NCBI RefSeq assembly: GCF_002802985.1
Contig: NZ_NVPT01000013.1
Location: forward strand, 1-54,600
DNA from: Geodermatophilus chilensis
GTDB taxonomy: Bacteria; Actinomycetota; Actinomycetes; Mycobacteriales; Geodermatophilaceae
Length of the DNA stretch: 54,600 nucleotides
Reading direction: 5' to 3'
Shown here: positions 20,113 through 28,587 of the stretch, piece after piece
Position numbering within the stretch: position 1 is the first letter of the stretch
How the letters are laid out: the number at the start of each line of letters is the position of its first letter
Position numbers and translations under genes: made by a program
The notes under the pieces: generated by a model
The model's database searches: none
What the model was told of the DNA's origin: nothing
What the model saw: the letters and a program-made list of their open reading frames with translations, nothing else

Positions 20113-20901
20113 ATGCCGGCCGTCGACCTGCGCGCCGCCCGCGCGGCGCTGCGCACCCGCACCCCCCTGGTGCACTGCCTGACCAACACCGTCGTCCAGA
20201 CCATCACCGCCAACGCCCTGCTCGCCGCAGGCGCCGCCCCGGCGATGGTGGACGCCCCGGAGGAGGCCGGCGACTTCGCCGCGGTCGCCTCCGCGGTGCT
20301 GGTCAACGTGGGCACCGTGCACGCCCGCACCGCCGAGGCGATGCGGCTGGCGGCCCGCTCGGCCGGCGCGGCCGGGACGCCGTGGGTCCTGGACCCCGTC
20401 GCCGTCGGCGGTCTGGCCTACCGGACCGAGCTGACCGGTGAGCTGGTCGGGCTGCGGCCCACCGTCGTCCGCGGCAACGCCTCGGAGGTCATGGCGCTGG
20501 CCGGCGCGGGCGGCGGCGGCCGCGGCGTGGACAGCACCGACAGCACCGACGACGCCGCCAAGGCCGCCGTCGAGCTCGCCGGGCGCACCCGGGGCGTCGT
20601 GGCGGTCAGCGGCGAGGTCGACCTCGTCACCGACGGACGGCGGACCGTGCGCGTCGGCGGCGGCTCGGCGCTGCTGACCCGCACCACCGGCGCCGGCTGC
20701 GCGCTGGGGGCCCTGGTCGCCGCCTACGTCGCGGCCACCGGCGACGCGCTGACCGGGACCGTGGCCGCGCACGCGCACGTCGCCGTCGCCGCCGAGCGGG
20801 CCGCGCGGGTGGCCTCCGGCCCGGGCAGCTTCGCGCCCGCCTGGCTCGACGCGCTGGACGCCGTCGACGGCGAGGCCCTGGCCGCGGCGGACGTCCGATG
20901 A
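20113..20901 (+). CDS. thiM: Hydroxyethylthiazole kinase
   Basis: Phosphorylates 4-methyl-5-(2-hydroxyethyl)thiazole in thiamine salvage. The 262-residue ribokinase-like protein has NTVVQTITANALLAAGAAP near the N-terminus, VLDPVAVGG and the catalytic-cysteine loop TTGAGCALGALVAAY. It is the first gene of thiM-thiE-thiD, under a TPP riboswitch. Its stop overlaps the thiE start by 4 bp (ATGA), so the genes are translationally coupled. Confidence 0.95.
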   Translation: MPAVDLRAARAALRTRTPLVHCLTNTVVQTITANALLAAGAAPAMVDAPEEAGDFAAVASAVLVNVGTVHARTAEAMRLAARSAGAAGTPWVLDPVAVGGLAYRTELTGELVGLRPTVVRGNASEVMALAGAGGGGRGVDSTDSTDDAAKAAVELAGRTRGVVAVSGEVDLVTDGRRTVRVGGGSALLTRTTGAGCALGALVAAYVAATGDALTGTVAAHAHVAVAAERAARVASGPGSFAPAWLDALDAVDGEALAAADVR

Positions 20902-21563
20902 GGCGCGCGGTCGAGCCGACCCTCTACCTGGTCACCGACACCGCGCTGTCCGCCCCGCGACCGGTCGCCGACGTCGTCCGTGCCGCGGTCGCCGGCGGCG
21001 TCACGACCGTCCAGGTCCGGGACAAGACCGCCTCGCGCCGGGAGCTGCTCGAGCTCACCCGCGCGGTGCAGGCGGCGCTGGCCGACCGGCCCGACGTCGC
21101 GCTGTGGGTCGACGACGCCGTGGACGTCGCGCTGCTCGCCGGCGCCGACGGCGTGCACATCGGCCAGGACGACCTGCCGCCGGCCGAGGTGCGCGCCCTG
21201 CTCGGGCCCGACCGGCTGCTCGGGTTCAGCGTCTCCTCCGTGGCCGAGCTGGACGTCGCCCGCGCACTGCCGGCGGGGACGGTCGACCTGGTCGGCATCG
21301 GCCCGGTGTGGACGACGCCCACCAAGCCCGACGCCGGCAGCGCCCTGGGCCCGGACGGCGTCCGGGCGCTGGCCGACGCCGCCCGCGCCGCCGGGTTCGG
21401 CACCGTCGCGATCGGCGGCATCGACGCCGCCCGCGCCGCCGAGGTGGCCACGACCGGGGTGGACGGCGTCTGCGTCGTCTCCGCGATCTGCGCGGCGCCG
21501 GACCCGGCCGACGCCGCCCGCGCGCTGCGGTCCGCGATCGACCGTGGCCGGGTGGCGGCGTGA
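20898..21563 (+). CDS. thiE: Thiamine-phosphate synthase
   Basis: Joins HMP-pyrophosphate and thiazole phosphate to thiamine monophosphate. The 221-residue TIM barrel has VTTVQVRDKTASRREL, HIGQDDLPPAEVRALLGP, VGIGPVWTTPTKPDAGSALG and AIGGIDAARAAEV, all family motifs with the diphosphate-binding residues. It overlaps thiM by 4 bp upstream and thiD by 4 bp downstream (GTGA at 21560-21563). Confidence 0.95.
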   Translation: MRRAVEPTLYLVTDTALSAPRPVADVVRAAVAGGVTTVQVRDKTASRRELLELTRAVQAALADRPDVALWVDDAVDVALLAGADGVHIGQDDLPPAEVRALLGPDRLLGFSVSSVAELDVARALPAGTVDLVGIGPVWTTPTKPDAGSALGPDGVRALADAARAAGFGTVAIGGIDAARAAEVATTGVDGVCVVSAICAAPDPADAARALRSAIDRGRVAA

Positions 21564-22375
21564 GCGGCGTCGCGGTCGCGCTGACCGTCGCGGGCAGCGA
21601 CCCCAGCGGCGGCGCCGGCATCCAGGCCGACCTGAAGACCTTCAGCGCGCTCGGCGTCTACGGCACGGCGGTGCTGACCGCGCTGACCGCGCAGAACACC
21701 CGGGGTGTCACCGGCGTGCACGGCGTCCCGCCGGAGTTCGTCGCCGAGCAGCTGGCGACCCTGTTCGCCGACGTCGGGGTGCACGCCACCAAGCTCGGCA
21801 TGCTCGGCACCGCCGACGTGGTGCGCGCGGTCGCCGCCGCGCTGGCCGATCACCCAGGCGGACCGGTCGTGTGCGACCCGGTGATGGTCGCGACCAGCGG
21901 CGACCGGCTCATCGACGACGCCGCGGTCGACGCCGTCCGCTCCGACCTGCTGCCGCTGGCCGACCTGGTGACGCCGAACGTGCCGGAGGCCGCCGTCCTG
22001 CTCGGCGTGCCCCCGGCGACTGACGTCGACGAGCTGCCCGGCCAGGCCACCGCACTGCTCGAGCTGGGGCCCCGGGCGGTGCTGCTCAAGGGCGGCCACT
22101 TGGGGGGCGGGGAGAGCGTCGACGTGCTGGCCACCGCGGACGGCGTCACGGTCACCCGCCGGCCGCGGGTCGACACCACCTCGACGCACGGCACCGGCTG
22201 CACGCTGTCCTCCGCCCTCGCCGCGCTGGCCGCCCGGGGCCGCACGGACGACTGGGCGCGGCTGGTCGACCCCGCCCGCGACTACCTGCACCGGGCGCTG
22301 GAGGCGGGGCAGGGCCTCGGCGTCGGCTCCGGCCACGGCCCCGTGCACCACTTCGCCGGCATCTGGGGGGTGTGA
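21560..22375 (+). CDS. thiD: Bifunctional HMP / HMP-phosphate kinase
   Basis: Phosphorylates hydroxymethylpyrimidine twice to HMP-pyrophosphate, the co-substrate of ThiE. The 271-residue ribokinase-family protein starts at GTG 21560 with VALTVAGSDPSGGAGIQADL. It contains NTRGVTGVH, DPVMVATSGDRL and the anion-hole motif STHGTGCTLSSALAALA with the catalytic aspartate region. It is the last gene of the thiMED operon and is followed by a strong hairpin. Confidence 0.95.
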   Translation: MSGVAVALTVAGSDPSGGAGIQADLKTFSALGVYGTAVLTALTAQNTRGVTGVHGVPPEFVAEQLATLFADVGVHATKLGMLGTADVVRAVAAALADHPGGPVVCDPVMVATSGDRLIDDAAVDAVRSDLLPLADLVTPNVPEAAVLLGVPPATDVDELPGQATALLELGPRAVLLKGGHLGGGESVDVLATADGVTVTRRPRVDTTSTHGTGCTLSSALAALAARGRTDDWARLVDPARDYLHRALEAGQGLGVGSGHGPVHHFAGIWGV

Positions 22376-22391
22376 CCGCGCAGCGGGTGGA

Positions 22392-22425
22392 CCGATCGCG
22401 GGGGCCCGGAGGGTCCCCCGATCGG
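22392..22425. terminator. Bidirectional hairpin between thiD and the flotillin gene
   Basis: Arms CCGATCG...GGGGGCCC and GGGTCCCCCGATCGG, with one bulged base, in the convergent gap. Confidence 0.65.
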
Positions 22426-22496
22426 GACACGGGCAGCGGCTCAGTGCAGGTCGGGGACGGCACGTGGCCGCGGTGTCGGCCGGTAGGCCGACGATG

Positions 22497-24020
22497 TCAT
22501 TGCTCGTCGGTCGTGATCGGGACGCGGGTGGCGCCGTCGGCGGCGGGCGTCGCGCCACCGAGCCGGCGCAGCAGGGCCGCGACGTCCACGCCGGTGAGGT
22601 CCCCGGACAGCTGCAGCCCCTGCGCCACGTTGGCCGCGACCGAGCGACCCAGCGCCCCGGCGCCGTCGGCGGAGATGACGGTCATCTTGTCCACGCCCGC
22701 CAGCGGGGCGGCGGCGGCCTGCACGACCTCCGGCAGCACCTTGACCAGCATCTCCAGGACGGCGGCCTCCCCGTACTTGGCGAAGGCCTCCGACCGGGCG
22801 TCGAGCGCCTCGGCCTCGGCCTGACCGCGAGCCAGGATGGCCGCGGCCTCCGCGCTGCCCTCCCGCTCGACGGCGTCGGCGATCGCCTGCCGGCGCAGCT
22901 TCTCGGCCTCGCCGCGCTTGGCGCCCTCGACGGCCTCGGCCTCGGCCTCGGCCAGCGCCGACCGGCGGGCCCGCTCGCCCTCGCCGGAGAGCCGGGCCTG
23001 CTCGGCGGAGGCCTGGGCGGCGGCGATGGTGGCCTGCCGCTGCGCCTCCGCGGTGAGGATCGCGGCGTTCTTGCGCGCCTCGGCCTCCTGCTCGACCTTG
23101 TAGCGCTGCGCGTCGGCGGGACGGCGCACCTGGGTGTCCAGCTGCCGCTCGGTCAGCGCCGCCGTCCGGACGGCGACCTTCTCCTGCTCGGTGAGGATGG
23201 CCTGGTCCTGCGCGGCCTGGGCCAGCGGTCCGGCCGCCGCCGCGCGGGCCGTGGCCGCGTCGGTCTCGGCGGTGATCTCGGCCTGCCGGAGCGCGAGCTG
23301 GCGCTGGGCCACCGCGATCGCCTCGTCGGCGAGCAGCTGCTCCTGCTGGGCCGCCTGCCGGGCGCGCGCCTCGGCGATGCTGGCCTCCTTGAGCACCCGG
23401 GCGGCCTCGGGCCGGCCCAGGTCGGCGAGGTAGCTGCCCTCGGCCTGGATGTCCTGCAGCTGGAAGGTGTCGAGCACCAGCCCCTGCCCGGTGAGCGAGG
23501 ACTCGGCCTCCTCGGCGACGGCGGAGGCGAACGCGGCGCGGTCGCGGATGATCTCCTCGATCGTCAATCGGCCCACGATCGAGCGCAGCGCACCGGCGAG
23601 CACCTCCGAGGTGAACGTGTCGATGCCCTCCTGCTGGTTGAGGAAGCGCTGCGCGGCAGCACGGACGGAGTCCTCGGTGCCGCCGACCTTGACGATGGCC
23701 ACGCCCTCGAGGTCGCACTTCACGCCCTGCTTGGACACCGCCCCGCGGATGCCGACCGGGATCCGGCGGCTGGACAGGTCCAGGGTGTGCAGCTTCTGCA
23801 CGACCGGGAGCACGAAGACGCTCGCGCCCATGACGACCTTCTGCCCGGAGGCGTCCCGCGAGGTGATCCCCGAGGCGCTGGTCACCTCCCGGCCCTGGCG
23901 GCCGGTGACGATGAAGGCCTGGTTGGGCCCGGCGACCTTGATCCGGGACAGCACGAACAGCACGAGCAGGAGCGCCAGGACGGCGATGCCGCCGATGGCG
24001 ATGAGCAGGGTCAGGTCCAC
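22497..24020 (-). CDS. floT: Flotillin-like SPFH-domain protein
   Basis: Membrane scaffold protein of 507 residues. An N-terminal anchor (LTLLIAIGGIAVLALLLVLFVL) is followed by an SPFH/band-7 domain (~30-230) beginning VAGPNQAFIVTGRQG. Next is a long Ala/Glu/Arg-rich coiled coil with EA-repeats (~230-410) and a C-terminal segment VLEMLVKVLPEVVQAAAAPLAGVDKMTVI typical of flotillins. The GTG at 24018-24020 lies 3 bp after the NfeD-like gene, the same pairing as yuaF-floT in Bacillus. It probably organises membrane domains. Confidence 0.9.
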   Translation of the reverse strand: MDLTLLIAIGGIAVLALLLVLFVLSRIKVAGPNQAFIVTGRQGREVTSASGITSRDASGQKVVMGASVFVLPVVQKLHTLDLSSRRIPVGIRGAVSKQGVKCDLEGVAIVKVGGTEDSVRAAAQRFLNQQEGIDTFTSEVLAGALRSIVGRLTIEEIIRDRAAFASAVAEEAESSLTGQGLVLDTFQLQDIQAEGSYLADLGRPEAARVLKEASIAEARARQAAQQEQLLADEAIAVAQRQLALRQAEITAETDAATARAAAAGPLAQAAQDQAILTEQEKVAVRTAALTERQLDTQVRRPADAQRYKVEQEAEARKNAAILTAEAQRQATIAAAQASAEQARLSGEGERARRSALAEAEAEAVEGAKRGEAEKLRRQAIADAVEREGSAEAAAILARGQAEAEALDARSEAFAKYGEAAVLEMLVKVLPEVVQAAAAPLAGVDKMTVISADGAGALGRSVAANVAQGLQLSGDLTGVDVAALLRRLGGATPAADGATRVPITTDEQ

Positions 24021-24023
24021 GGT

Positions 24024-24560
24024 CTAGGTGCCTCCGGTCTCGGGCAGGGGGTCGGGCGCGGTGGAGACGACGTGGACGGCGGTCTCGCTGAGCGCCTCGA
24101 CGACGTACACGGGGGTGCCGGCGCGCAGCGGGGAGTCGCTGCGCGCGGCGAACTTGAGGGACTGGCCGGCGACGACCAGGCGGACCTCGCCGTAGCCGGG
24201 GCTCGGGACGGCGGAGACGACGACGCCCTGGCTGCCGACCAGGTGGTGGCGGGTGAGGGTCTCGGCGGTCGACATGTCGCGCAGCCCGCGGGACAGCCGG
24301 ACCGCGGCCCAGGCCAGCGGGACGGCGAGCAGCAGCCCGGCGACCAGGGCGAGCAGTGCGCGTCCGGCGTCCGGGAGCGTCTCGGGCAGCAGCGCGGCCG
24401 CGGCGGCGCCGCCGAAGCCCACCCCGCCGAGCAGCGCGGCCACCGCCGGGACGGAGAAGGGGCCGTCGGCGTCACCGAGGTCGCCGACCTCCCCGACCAC
24501 CAGCGACAGCACCAGGACGCCGAGGCCCAGCGCGCCCACACCGAGGAAGACCGCCTCCAC
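24024..24560 (-). CDS. NfeD-like membrane protein
   Basis: A 178-residue protein with hydrophobic segments at ~1-25, ~38-58 and ~68-86 and a C-terminal OB-like domain (LVGSQGVVVSAVPSPGYGEV, LKFAARSDSPLRAGTPVYVV). This matches short NfeD/YuaF proteins that lack the protease domain and partner flotillins. The GTG start is at 24558-24560. The flotillin gene follows after 3 bp, so the two form an operon. Confidence 0.8.
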   Translation of the reverse strand: MEAVFLGVGALGLGVLVLSLVVGEVGDLGDADGPFSVPAVAALLGGVGFGGAAAAALLPETLPDAGRALLALVAGLLLAVPLAWAAVRLSRGLRDMSTAETLTRHHLVGSQGVVVSAVPSPGYGEVRLVVAGQSLKFAARSDSPLRAGTPVYVVEALSETAVHVVSTAPDPLPETGGT

Positions 24561-24709
24561 GCTGTCCCTCCCCGTCGGTGTACCGCGACGCAGACTCGCA
24601 GCCGGGGCTGCCCATGATCAACAGATTGCTGTACCGGGGCGTCCGCATCTCACCCGTGCGGAGGACGGGCGACCATGGGGAGCCGGCGACGACGACGAGG
24701 AGGTGGGGC

Positions 24710-26053
24710 GTGCGGCGGGAGGCGAGCATCCTGCACCTGGACCTCGACGCCTTCTTCGCCGCCGTCGAGCAGCGCGACAAGCCCTCGCTGCGCGGCCGAC
24801 CGGTGGTGGTCGGCGGCACGGGCGGGCGCGGGGTGGTGGCGACGGCGTCCTACGAGGCCCGCGCCTACGGAGCCCGCTCGGCGATGTCCACCGCGGAAGC
24901 GCGCCGGCGCTGCCCGTCCGGGACGGCGTTCCTCGGCGGCCGGTTCGCCGCCTACCGCCGGACCTCCGACGTCGTGATGGCGCTGCTGCGCGAGGTCTCC
25001 CCGCTGGTCGAGCCGGTCTCGATCGACGAGGCCTACGTCGACCTCGCCGCCGGCCCCGGCCTCGACCTGTCCGTGGACGGCGTCACCGCACTCGCCCGCG
25101 GGCTCAAGGAGCGGATCGCCGCGGCCACCGGCGGGGTGACCGGGTCGGTCGGCATCGGCAGCTCCAAGCTGATGGCCAAGATCGGCTCGGACCTCGACAA
25201 GCCCGACGGGCTGGTCGTCGTCCCCCCGGGGCGCGAGCTGGAGGTGCTGCACCCGCTGCCGGTGACCCGGCTCGGCGGGGTGGGGCCGGCGACCGCCGAG
25301 CGGCTGCACCAGGTGGGCGTGAAGACCGTCGCCGACCTGGCCGCCAAGTCGCTGCCCGACCTCGTGGCGCTGGCCGGCCGGGCGCACGGCACGGGGCTGT
25401 ACGCGCTGGCCCGGGCCGAGGACGACCGGCCGGTGGTCGCCGAGCGGGAGGCCAAGTCGATCTCGCAGGAGGAGACCTTCGCCCGCGACCTCACCGACCG
25501 GGCCGTGCTCGGCCGGTACGTCGACAGCATGGCCGCACGGGTCGGCAGCCGGCTGCGCGCGGCGGCCTACTCCGGCCGGACGGTGACGCTCAAGCTGCGC
25601 CGCTACGACTTCACCACGCTCACCCGCTCGCAGACGCTGCCCCACCCGACCGACGACCCGCGGGTCATCGCCTCGATCGCGCACCGGCTGCTCGCCGAGG
25701 CCGGCACCCAGGGCGGGCTGCGGCTGCTCGGGGTCGGCGTCTCCGGGCTGTCGCTCTACGCCCAGGGCGACCTGTTCGCGGTGGACGACGACCCGCAGCC
25801 GGACGACGCGGTCGAGGACGAGCCGGCCCAGGAGGTCCCGGAGCCGGTGACCGCCGAGTCCCGGTGGTGGCCGGGCCAGGACGTGCGGCACGACGAGCAC
25901 GGCGCCGGCTGGGTGTGGGGCCGCGGCCTCGGCCGGGTCACCGTGCGCTTCGAGGGGCCGCTGACCCCGCCCGGGCCGGTGCGCACGCTGGCCGCCGACG
26001 ACCCCGCCCTGCACCCGGCCGAGCCGCCGGACTGGCGCGCCGACGCCAGCTGA
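24710..26053 (+). CDS. dinB: DNA polymerase IV (Y family)
   Basis: Translesion polymerase of 447 residues. Catalytic acids are D11 in ILHLDLDAFFAAVE and D106/E107 in SIDEAYVDL. The fingers, thumb (helix-hairpin-helix LGGVGPATAERLHQVG) and little-finger domains follow. QGDLF near residue 350 fits a sliding-clamp-binding motif. A ~90-residue C-terminal extension with several tryptophans is characteristic of actinobacterial members. The GTG at 24710 has GAGGAGG 6 bp upstream. I see no SOS box in the 149-bp upstream region, so damage induction is not evident. Confidence 0.93.
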   Translation: MRREASILHLDLDAFFAAVEQRDKPSLRGRPVVVGGTGGRGVVATASYEARAYGARSAMSTAEARRRCPSGTAFLGGRFAAYRRTSDVVMALLREVSPLVEPVSIDEAYVDLAAGPGLDLSVDGVTALARGLKERIAAATGGVTGSVGIGSSKLMAKIGSDLDKPDGLVVVPPGRELEVLHPLPVTRLGGVGPATAERLHQVGVKTVADLAAKSLPDLVALAGRAHGTGLYALARAEDDRPVVAEREAKSISQEETFARDLTDRAVLGRYVDSMAARVGSRLRAAAYSGRTVTLKLRRYDFTTLTRSQTLPHPTDDPRVIASIAHRLLAEAGTQGGLRLLGVGVSGLSLYAQGDLFAVDDDPQPDDAVEDEPAQEVPEPVTAESRWWPGQDVRHDEHGAGWVWGRGLGRVTVRFEGPLTPPGPVRTLAADDPALHPAEPPDWRADAS

Positions 26054-26091
26054 ACCGTCCGCGGGTCGCCGCACACGACCGGACCGGGGGG

Positions 26092-26361
26092 TCAGCGCGC
26101 CAGCGCCGTCCACCCCATCACCGTGAGGTCCCGGTCGACCGGGACGACGACCTGCTGGCCGAACCAGGTGACGAGGTGGGCGGCGTAGCGGCCCTCGCCG
26201 TCCACCTCCACCCGGTCGATCGTCGCGCCCGGGTGCTCGGCGAGGGCGGCCGCCGCCACCCGCACCGCGAGGTCCGCGTCGAGGGCGTCGGCGGGCGGCG
26301 GGGTGAGGGGCAGCGCGCGCGGGCGGCGGCGGGACCGGCGTCCGGTCGGGGTCTGGGTCAT
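26092..26361 (-). CDS. Small hypothetical protein
   Basis: An 89-residue protein with a basic, Arg/Pro-rich N-terminus ([20 protein letters not shown]). The remainder (DADLAVRVAAAALAEHPGA, VEVDGEGRYAAHLVTWFGQQ, VVVPVDRDLTVMGWTA) is compact and alternates in a way consistent with an alpha/beta fold. The ATG is at 26359-26361. I do not recognise a family. It is convergent with dinB and divergent from the methyltransferase. Confidence 0.6.
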   Translation of the reverse strand: MTQTPTGRRSRRRPRALPLTPPPADALDADLAVRVAAAALAEHPGATIDRVEVDGEGRYAAHLVTWFGQQVVVPVDRDLTVMGWTALAR

Positions 26362-26495
26362 GGCGGTGTCTCCCGTCGTCCTCCGGCCCCCGGTGGGCCG
26401 CTGACGGGGACGAGCCTCGGGCGCGCAGCTGTGGCCGGGCTGGACGCCGGGTGCCGGTTGCCTCGGGGTGCGCACGGGTCGGCCACCATGGGCGC

Positions 26496-27101
26496 ATGAC
26501 CGAACAGAGCGCGTGGGTGCGGATGACCCAGCAGGACCCGGGCCACTCGGCCGCCTACGTGCAGCGGTTCCGGGACCTCGCCGCGCAGGGGTTCGACCTC
26601 GCCGGCGAGGCGCGGCTGGTCGACGCGATGCTGCCGCGCGACTCGCGCGTGCTCGACGCCGGCTGCGGGCCGGGGCGCACCGGCGGGTGGCTGGCCCGCG
26701 CCGGACACTCCGTCGTCGGGGTGGACGTCGACCCGGTGCTCGTCGCGGCCGCCGAGCAGGACCACCCCGGGCCGCGGTGGCTGGTCGGCGACCTCGCCGA
26801 GCTGGACCTGCCGGCGCGCGGCATCCCCGAGCCGTTCGACGCCATCGTCTCCGCGGGCAACGTGATGGCCTTCCTGGCGCCGGGCACGCGGGTCGCCGTC
26901 CTGCAGCGGCTGCGGGCGCACGTGGCCCCCGGTGGTCGGGCGGCGATCGGCTTCGGGGCCGGCCGCGGCTACGCCTTCGACGACTTCCGCGCCGACGCCC
27001 GCACCGCCGGCTGGGCCGAGGACCTGCTGCTGTCCACCTGGGACCTGCGGCCGTTCACGCCGGACGCGGACTTCCTGGTCGCCGTCCTGCGCCCCGCCTG
27101 A
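26496..27101 (+). CDS. Class I SAM-dependent methyltransferase
   Basis: A 201-residue cytosolic enzyme. Motif I is VLDAGCGPGRTGGWLARAG (~51-69), the acidic ribose-binding residue follows in VVGVDVDP, and FDAIVSAGNVMAFL is motif IV-like. This is the small generic methyltransferase-domain type and the substrate is unknown. The ATG at 26496 has CACCAT exactly 6 nt upstream, so the transcript may be leaderless. A palindromic repeat follows before the convergent PucR gene. Confidence 0.85.
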   Translation: MTEQSAWVRMTQQDPGHSAAYVQRFRDLAAQGFDLAGEARLVDAMLPRDSRVLDAGCGPGRTGGWLARAGHSVVGVDVDPVLVAAAEQDHPGPRWLVGDLAELDLPARGIPEPFDAIVSAGNVMAFLAPGTRVAVLQRLRAHVAPGGRAAIGFGAGRGYAFDDFRADARTAGWAEDLLLSTWDLRPFTPDADFLVAVLRPA

Positions 27102-27105
27102 AAGC

Positions 27106-27160
27106 GGACCCCGTCCTCCTCACCGCTCGCAGGCTCGCGGCGAGCCTCTGGACGGGGCCG
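27106..27160. repeat. GGACCCCGTCC palindromic intergenic repeat, copy A
   Basis: Starts GGACCCCGTCCTCCTCACC, centre CGCTCGCAGGCTCGCGGCGAG, ends CCTCTGGACGGGGCCG. The outer arms and inner GCTCGC/GGCGAGC arms are self-complementary. It lies between convergent genes and probably terminates transcription. Related copies lie at 37853, 47131, 48054, 48129 and 52954. Confidence 0.75.
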
Positions 27161-27290
27161 GCGGTGCCCTGGACGGGCCGGTGGCCGCATCCAGGGACAG
27201 CGACGCGGGACCGCCTTCCGCGCGCGAATGGCGATCCTGGCCGCCGTCCGGAAACCGGAGATCGCCACCGCCCGTGGACGACGGGCACGC

Positions 27291-28478
27291 TCACGGCTCC
27301 ACCGCGCCCAGCGCCAGGGTCAGCTCCAACACGCACTGCGGGTCCTCGAGGCGCTCGCCGTACAGGTCGCGCAGCTGCCCCATGCGGTAGCGGACCGTCT
27401 GCGGGTGCACGAACAGCTCGGTGGCGACCTTCTCCCGGCGCCCGTGGTGCAGCAGCCAGGAGCGCAGCGTCTCCACCAGCTTCTCGCGGGGACCGGGGCC
27501 CAGCCCGTCGAGCGGGGCGAGCACCTGGGCGCGCAGGTCGGCGAGCGCCTCGCCGTCGGCCCGCAGCACCAGGTCGGCCAGCCGCAGCTCGGTGTCGACC
27601 GGCAGGTCGCCGTCCGGGCGCAGGTCCAGCTGCAGCGCCCGCAGCGCCCGCGAGTAGGAGGAGCGGGCCTGCTGCCACGGCCGGGCCGGGCCGACGACGG
27701 CCTCCCGCCCGGTCAGCGCTCGGACCAGCTGGGTGCGGCCGTACCCGTCGGCGTCCGGCACGAGCAGCACCGAGCGCTCGGCGCCGGGCTCGGTACCGGG
27801 CAGGTCGTCCCCGGACTGCAGCGTGCGGACGTCGAGCACCGCCAGGGCGCCACGGACGCGGGACTCGGGCACCAGCACCGCGGTGAGGGTGCGGGGCGGC
27901 GCCCAGTCCGCGCGCTCGGCGGCGACGGTGAGGTCGTACGGGGGCGCGCCGGTGAGCAGCAGCTCGGCCAGCCGCTCCAGGTGCCGGCGACGCAGCCGGC
28001 CACTGCTGCCGAGCTGGTCGGCGTGCCCGGAGGCGCTGGCCGCCGACAGCTGGTCGATGTAGGCGAACACCAGCTCGGCGAAGCGGGCCAGCGACCCGGC
28101 GGGCATGCCGGCGGCCACCGCCGTCTCGCTCATGTGCCGCCACGCCACCCGCGCGCCCACCCGGTAGGCGGCCAGCAGCGCGTCCATGGTCCGGCCGGAA
28201 CGGGCCTCCCCACGACCAAGGGCGTAGGCGCCCTCGAGCGCGGGGCCGATGGGCCGGCTGGGGTCCACCCCGCCGCGCGCCGTCGCCAGCTCCAGGAAGC
28301 CACCCAGGGCCAGCTGGACGGCGTTCTCGATCTTCCGGCCCATGACTCCGCTGAACGCCTCGGTGTAGCTGGGCACCTCGACGACGATGGCGGCCACGGT
28401 GCGCTCGGCGACGGCCGGCAGCTGGCCCTGCATCGCCGCTGCGACCTCGGGCGGGAAGGTGTCCTGCTCCGGTGCCAT
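27291..28478 (-). CDS. PucR/CdaR-family transcriptional regulator
   Basis: A 395-residue regulator. The C-terminal PucR-type helix-turn-helix is clear (REKVATELFVHPQTVRYRMG, QLRDLYGERLEDP). The middle shows a GGDEF-like region common to this family, and the N-terminal ~170 residues are helical (RsbRD-like). The ATG at 28476-28478 follows GGGGGAG. It is divergent, 109 bp away, from a ferredoxin reductase and fatty-acid desaturase pair, so it probably controls membrane-lipid desaturation. The inducer is unknown. Confidence 0.85.
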   Translation of the reverse strand: MAPEQDTFPPEVAAAMQGQLPAVAERTVAAIVVEVPSYTEAFSGVMGRKIENAVQLALGGFLELATARGGVDPSRPIGPALEGAYALGRGEARSGRTMDALLAAYRVGARVAWRHMSETAVAAGMPAGSLARFAELVFAYIDQLSAASASGHADQLGSSGRLRRRHLERLAELLLTGAPPYDLTVAAERADWAPPRTLTAVLVPESRVRGALAVLDVRTLQSGDDLPGTEPGAERSVLLVPDADGYGRTQLVRALTGREAVVGPARPWQQARSSYSRALRALQLDLRPDGDLPVDTELRLADLVLRADGEALADLRAQVLAPLDGLGPGPREKLVETLRSWLLHHGRREKVATELFVHPQTVRYRMGQLRDLYGERLEDPQCVLELTLALGAVEP

Positions 28479-28539
28479 CGGCGCTCCCCCTCTGTTCAGG
28501 GTCGTTGTTCGCGGAGGACAGTATCCAGCCGCACGTTCA

Positions 28540-28574
28540 CGCCCAGAGCACAGGTAATTGCGCCCAGTGCTGGG
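28540..28574. promoter_or_regulatory. Candidate operator in the PucR-desaturase intergenic region
   Basis: Two related blocks, CGCCCAGAGC and GCGCCCAGTGCTGGG, are 21 bp apart. The second contains a perfect 12-bp palindrome CCCAGTGCTGGG (28563-28574). It lies just upstream of the reductase start, in the divergent promoter region. Confidence 0.4.
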
Positions 28575-28587
28575 AAGCATCAGAGGT